DNA from: Bradyrhizobium sp. U87765 SZCCT0048
GTDB taxonomy: Bacteria > Pseudomonadota > Alphaproteobacteria > Rhizobiales > Xanthobacteraceae
Direction of reading: 5' to 3'
DNA length: 64,000 bases
NCBI RefSeq assembly: GCF_018131225.1
Contig: NZ_JAFCMM010000008.1
Coordinates: forward strand, 62,001-126,000
Part shown: positions 60,057-64,000 of the stretch, piece by piece
Numbering within the stretch: position 1 is the stretch's first letter
Layout: each line of letters starts with the position of its first letter
Program-made: the position numbers and the translations under genes
The notes under the pieces: generated by a model
What the model saw: only the letters and a program-made list of their open reading frames with translations
Told to the model about the DNA's origin: nothing
The model's database searches: none

Positions 60057-61895
60057 ACGGCGAATATCAGACGGAGACGAGTTGCCCACTATCTGCGCAC
60101 GGAGCCTGGTGCTGCGGTGTTGCTGGTGATCGTCACGGTCGTGGCGCTCGTGTGGGCAAACTCGCCGCTGTCCGACGCTTACTTTGCGTTGTGGCACCTG
60201 GATGTCGGGTTCAATTTCGGCCCGTTCGGCCTGCACATGGATCTGCATCACTGGGTCAACGACGGCCTGATGGTCGTCTTCTTCTTCCTGATCGGCCTGG
60301 AGGTGCGTCAGGAGTTTGCCCACGGATCTCTCCGGGACCGCAGCCGTGCCCGTCTCGCTCTGATCGCAGGGGTCGCGGGTGTCGTGCTTCCCGCACTGGT
60401 GTATGTCCTGATCGTGGGGCTGGCCGGAAGTGAGGGCCTGCATGGGTGGGGTGCGGTGGTCGGCACCGATACGGCGTTCATGCTGGGCACCCTGGCGATC
60501 GTCGGTCCGCGACTATCCGGTCAGCTGCGCGTGTTCTTGCTCACCCTGACCGTGGTCGACGACTTTCTCGCCGTGTCCATCATCGGCATCGTCTACAGCG
60601 AGGAGATCCGGATCGTCCCGCTGCTAATCGCCCTCGCCAGTCTCGTCGGGTTGTGGTTGCTAGGCCGCACCCGCCAGTGGCGGGCAACGCCGTATGTGCT
60701 GATCGTGATCGGGCTGTGGTTCGCAACCGTGTATTCCGGCATCCATGCCTCCCTTGCTGGGATGGCCGCGGGGCTCCTGATCCCTGCCTACGCGACACAG
60801 CGTCACAAGGTCGTCGCGGCAAGACAGCTGTTCCGAGATTTCTGGCAGTCTCCGAGTGCCGCATCGGCCCACGCGGTGGACCGCGGGCTGTCCCGAGGTA
60901 TCTCGGTGAACGAGCGGCTGCACGAGTTCCTGCGGTTACCGACCGCGCTGCTGATCGTGCCGGTGTTCGCCCTGGCGAACGCCGGGGTGGACCTGCGTGG
61001 CGGGCTGCTCGCTGAGGCCTTCGGCTCGCCCGTGACCTGGGGCGTCATTGCGGGGCTCGTGCTCGGCAAAGTCCTGGGCATCGGACTCATCACACTCGCC
61101 GCGATCCGCCTCGGCCTGGGTCGGCTGCCCGAGGGCGTCGGGATGGGGAGCGTGTTCGGTGGAGCGGCACTGTCCGGGATCGGGTTCACCGTGTCGCTGC
61201 TCATCATCGGGCTCGCGTTCGGCACGACCTCCGACCTGGGCCGCCAGGCGACGGTCGGTGTGCTCGTGTCGATGGTGCTCGCCACGTTGCTCGGGTGGCT
61301 CATCTTCAAGGTTGCCGCCCGGAGATGGGGTGAGGAGACCGCCGATCTGCCGATGGTGCTCGAGCCGCCGGTGGATCCCGAGGTCGACCACATCCGTGGT
61401 CCGGAGGACGCCCAGCTCACGCTCGTGGAGTACGTGGACTTCGAGTGCCCGTACTGTGCGCACGCGACCGGTTCGTGGGAGGATATGCGCGAGCACTTCG
61501 GGGACGACCTCAGGTATGTGGTGCGCCAGCTGCCGCACCACCCGCACGGGCTGATCGCCGCGCGGGCGTCCGAGGCCGCGTCGAACCAGGGGATGTTCTG
61601 GCCGTGGCTGGACTTCGTGTTCACCCGCCAACATGCGCTGGAGCGCGAGGACTTGATCGGCTACGCCGCAGAGGTTGGCCTCGACGTCGACCGGTTTATC
61701 GCGGATCTCGACAGCGCCGCGGTGATCGAGCGCGTCGAGCGCGACCTCGCCAGTGCGGTCGCCAGCGGTGCGCACGCCACTCCAACGTTCTTCGTCGAGG
61801 GGCGTCGTCTGCTCGGCAGTTACGACGCCCGCACGCTCACTGCTGCGCTCGAAGCCAGCCGCCGCGGCACCCGGACGCAAGAAGCCCAGTCCTGA
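60030..61895 (+). CDS. nhaA: NhaA Na+/H+ antiporter fused to a C-terminal DsbA-like thioredoxin domain
   Basis: 621 residues. The NhaA domain (about 15-440) has some 11-12 membrane helices, with transport-site motifs GTDTAFMLG (Asp near 148) and the DD pair in TVVDDFLAV (about 175-176). A linker leads to a DsbA/thioredoxin-like domain (about 450-615) with active-site CPYC at 473-476 and the cis-Pro region HATPTFFV. This fusion is characteristic of actinobacterial proteins. The first nine residues (MPDSSFGES) and ribosome binding site are copied from uvrA2 rather than NhaA-derived. It lies between rarA and uvrA2 inside direct repeats, implying insertion of a transferred gene. Confidence 0.92.
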   Translation: MPDSSFGESTANIRRRRVAHYLRTEPGAAVLLVIVTVVALVWANSPLSDAYFALWHLDVGFNFGPFGLHMDLHHWVNDGLMVVFFFLIGLEVRQEFAHGSLRDRSRARLALIAGVAGVVLPALVYVLIVGLAGSEGLHGWGAVVGTDTAFMLGTLAIVGPRLSGQLRVFLLTLTVVDDFLAVSIIGIVYSEEIRIVPLLIALASLVGLWLLGRTRQWRATPYVLIVIGLWFATVYSGIHASLAGMAAGLLIPAYATQRHKVVAARQLFRDFWQSPSAASAHAVDRGLSRGISVNERLHEFLRLPTALLIVPVFALANAGVDLRGGLLAEAFGSPVTWGVIAGLVLGKVLGIGLITLAAIRLGLGRLPEGVGMGSVFGGAALSGIGFTVSLLIIGLAFGTTSDLGRQATVGVLVSMVLATLLGWLIFKVAARRWGEETADLPMVLEPPVDPEVDHIRGPEDAQLTLVEYVDFECPYCAHATGSWEDMREHFGDDLRYVVRQLPHHPHGLIAARASEAASNQGMFWPWLDFVFTRQHALEREDLIGYAAEVGLDVDRFIADLDSAAVIERVERDLASAVASGAHATPTFFVEGRRLLGSYDARTLTAALEASRRGTRTQEAQS

Positions 61896-61944
61896 GCGGG
61901 GTCTCGAGCCGGGAGGCACCGGAGCGGGTCGGGCGAGCGAGGGG

Positions 61945-62073
61945 GGCTGGCGCTCGCTCGATCACGCGACGCCGCCAAGCGCGGACGCTTGACCGATCTT
62001 CCCCGAATCCGGCCCATCGCTAGCTCACGAACTACAGGATAAGAACATGCCAGACTCTCCTTTCGGTGAATCC
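61945..62073 (+). repeat. Direct repeat copy 2: rarA-end remnant, gap, start of uvrA2
   Basis: 129 bases matching 59929-60056. It begins with a remnant of the rarA 3' end (frame reads SLDHATPPSADA then stop, against SLDDATPPSGDA in rarA), continues with the same intergenic gap and ends with the first nine codons of uvrA2 (MPDSPFGES). The 49 bases between the nhaA-dsbA stop and this repeat match neither side. Confidence 0.9.
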
Positions 62074-64000
62074 TCTTGTACTGCCGCAGCGAGCGGTCTC
62101 GTGCAGGTGCGCGGTGCGCGCGAGAACAACCTCAAGGACGTGGACGTTTCCATCCCGCGCAACGCTCTGGTGGTATTCTCCGGTGTCTCGGGTTCCGGCA
62201 AATCCTCGCTCGCCTTCGGCACCATCTTCGCCGAGGCGCAGCGACGCTATTTCGAGTCGGTAGCCCCCTATGCACGGCGCTTGATCGACCAGGCTGGCGT
62301 GCCCGACGTCGATGCCATCGACGGATTGCCACCGGCGGTCGCCTTGCAGCAGCAGCGCGGCGCCAGCAACGCGCGTTCTTCCGTGGGGAGCGTCACCACG
62401 CTATCGAGCCTGGTGCGGATGATGTATTCGCGCGCCGGCGCCTATCCGGCCGGTCAGCCGATGCTCTACGCCGAGGATTTTTCCCCCAACACGCCGCAGG
62501 GGGCTTGCCCCACCTGTCATGGCCTGGGGCATGTCTATGAGGTGACCGAGGCCATCATGGTGCCCGATCCCTCCCTGACCATCCGGGAACGGGCGATAGC
62601 CTCCTGGCCGCCCGCTTGGCAGGGTCAAAACCTGCGCGATATCCTCGTCAGCATGGGTTACGACGTGGACAGGCCATGGAAGGATTTGCCCAAGGCGGAC
62701 CGAGATTGGATTCTGTTCACTGAGGACACGCCCACCGTGCCGGTTTACGCGGGCTTCACGCCCGCCGAAACCCGAGCGGCGCTCAAGCGTAAGCTGGAGC
62801 CGAGCTATATGGGCACCTTCACCGGCGCCCGGCGCTATGTGCTGCACACCTTCGCTAACACCCAGAGCGCCCTGATGCGCAAGCGCGTATCGCGCTTCAT
62901 GGAGGGCAAGCAGTGCCCCACTTGCGACGGCAAGCGACTGAAACCCGAAGCCTTGGCGATCACCTTCGCCGGAGTGGATATCGGCGCCTTCATGCAAATG
63001 CCGCTGGACCAGTTGGCGGCCCTGCTCGAACCCATCGTCCAGGGCGATTTCAGCGCCCATACGGCGGGGGAAGGTACGGACAGGGAGGCGACCCAGCGCG
63101 ACCGGGCCGAACGGGCGGCCTCCGGTAAGGCCGTTCACGCAGTGTCGCCCGATGTGCGCCGCACCTCCGCACTCTCGGAAGAAAAGCGTCTCGCCGCGCA
63201 ACGCATCGCCGGTGGCGTGATGGCCCGCCTGCATCAACTGCGGGGGCTGGGCCTCGGCTATCTGACGCTGGACCGGGCCACCCCGACACTTTCGGCGGGT
63301 GAACTGCAACGCCTGCGGCTGGCCACGCAGTTGAGTTCCCTGCTGTTCGGCGTCGTCTATGTTCTGGACGAGCCCTCGGCGGGGCTGCACCCGGCCGACA
63401 GCCAGGCCCTCTACGACGCTCTCGACAGGCTGCGCGACGCGGGCAATTCGGTGTTCGTGGTCGAGCACGATCTGGACCTGATGCGCCGCGCGCAATGGCT
63501 GGTGGATGTCGGACCCGATGCCGGAGAACACGGGGGCCACGTGCTCTTTAGCGGCGAGCCGGAGGGCCTGCGCCAGATCGCCGAATCCCGGACCGCGCGC
63601 TATCTGTTCGACGAGATCGCCGCGCCCGCGAGCCGAGGCCGCGAGCCCTCGGGCTGGCTGGAGTTGCAAGCCATCCATCGCCACAATCTGCGCGGCGTGG
63701 ATGCGCGCATTCCGCTCGGCGTGCTGACGGCCGTTACCGGCATTTCTGGCTCGGGCAAATCCAGCCTCGTCGCGCAGGCTTTGCCGGAACTGATCTTGCT
63801 GCATCTGGGTCACGAACCCGAGGACGACGCGGCCGAAAGCGGCTCTGGCGAAGGCGCGACGGTCATCGAAGTCACCGGCGGTCATCTCGCCGGCGACGTG
63901 GATGCCGTGCAGCGTCTGGTGCAGGTGGACCAGAAACCGATCGGCCGCACCCCGCGCTCGAACCTGGCGACCTATACGGGCCTCTTCGACCATGTGCGCA
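62047..64000 (+). CDS. uvrA2: UvrA-type excinuclease ATPase (UvrA2 class), partial at right edge
   Basis: 651 codons from ATG 62047, still open at the window end. UvrA hallmarks: VQVRGARENNLKDVDVSIPR, Walker A SGVSGSGKSSLAFG (about 46-59), the zinc-finger pair CPTCHGLGH and CPTCDGKRLKPEA, the signature LSAGELQRLRLATQL, Walker B VYVLDEPSAGLHP, and the second Walker A GISGSGKSSLVAQ. The short spacing before the zinc module points to the UvrA2 class linked to toxin or drug-damage tolerance. It follows an AGGA site identical to that of nhaA. With uvrB at 46.4 kb it may form an island excision repair set. Confidence 0.9.
   Translation, partial: MPDSPFGESSCTAAASGLVQVRGARENNLKDVDVSIPRNALVVFSGVSGSGKSSLAFGTIFAEAQRRYFESVAPYARRLIDQAGVPDVDAIDGLPPAVALQQQRGASNARSSVGSVTTLSSLVRMMYSRAGAYPAGQPMLYAEDFSPNTPQGACPTCHGLGHVYEVTEAIMVPDPSLTIRERAIASWPPAWQGQNLRDILVSMGYDVDRPWKDLPKADRDWILFTEDTPTVPVYAGFTPAETRAALKRKLEPSYMGTFTGARRYVLHTFANTQSALMRKRVSRFMEGKQCPTCDGKRLKPEALAITFAGVDIGAFMQMPLDQLAALLEPIVQGDFSAHTAGEGTDREATQRDRAERAASGKAVHAVSPDVRRTSALSEEKRLAAQRIAGGVMARLHQLRGLGLGYLTLDRATPTLSAGELQRLRLATQLSSLLFGVVYVLDEPSAGLHPADSQALYDALDRLRDAGNSVFVVEHDLDLMRRAQWLVDVGPDAGEHGGHVLFSGEPEGLRQIAESRTARYLFDEIAAPASRGREPSGWLELQAIHRHNLRGVDARIPLGVLTAVTGISGSGKSSLVAQALPELILLHLGHEPEDDAAESGSGEGATVIEVTGGHLAGDVDAVQRLVQVDQKPIGRTPRSNLATYTGLFDHVR

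Overview
The window reads as the chromosome of a GC-rich alphaproteobacterium of the Bradyrhizobium/Rhodopseudomonas/Afipia group (Nitrobacteraceae, Hyphomicrobiales). This is inferred from the rplU-rpmA...obgE block, the RegB/RegA redox pair, an intracellular PHB depolymerase, MmcB, and many copies of palindromic extragenic repeats of the kind common in these genomes. No sequence search was possible, so the assignment rests on protein recognition.

Left edge (1-5.6 kb): a defence-type island beside a tRNA-Ser(CGA) gene. On the minus strand lies a Zorya anti-phage operon, zorA-zorB-zorC, each pair joined by a 4-bp ATGA overlap; zorC runs off the window. Next is a two-gene cassette with an AbiEii-like nucleotidyltransferase broken by a one-base frameshift. 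The tRNA 3' end faces the island, as expected for integration there.

Core chromosome (5.6-44.4 kb): a ROK protein, rplU-rpmA-GNAT, then a 4.9-kb accessory block (MarR regulator with paired palindromic operators, TetX-like flavin monooxygenase, DMT exporter, M20 hydrolase) before obgE. It continues with a YgjP-type metallopeptidase, PHB depolymerase, an ABC-2 transporter, a 320-bp tandem duplication of extragenic repeats, regB/regA, heme oxygenase, mmcB and a membrane GGDEF-EAL protein. Further right are an MBL hydrolase, tannase-family esterase, MFS exporter, adenylate cyclase, epoxide hydrolase-like protein, YccF, amidase, membrane-anchored GH3 enzyme, and a three-gene operon of a DUF4173 membrane protein with an OmpR-type response regulator and histidine kinase.

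Right island (44.4 kb to the window end): begins at a damaged tRNA-Arg copy followed 290 bp later by an intact tRNA-Arg(CCG). It combines formaldehyde detoxification (adhC, fghA, glutathione-independent fdhA, FrmR repressor) with DNA damage functions (uvrB, rarA, uvrA2), a DksA/TraR-like zinc-finger protein, an NDH-2 type dehydrogenase, DUF3422 and DUF488 proteins, and LysR regulators. Operator-like TACT-N7-AGTA sites occur before adhC and dksA, with weaker matches before frmR and rarA, suggesting one FrmR-type regulon over detoxification and repair. An actinobacterial-looking nhaA-dsbA fusion gene sits between rarA and uvrA2, flanked by 128-bp direct repeats made from the rarA end, the intergenic gap and the uvrA2 start, so nhaA borrows the uvrA2 ribosome binding site and first codons.
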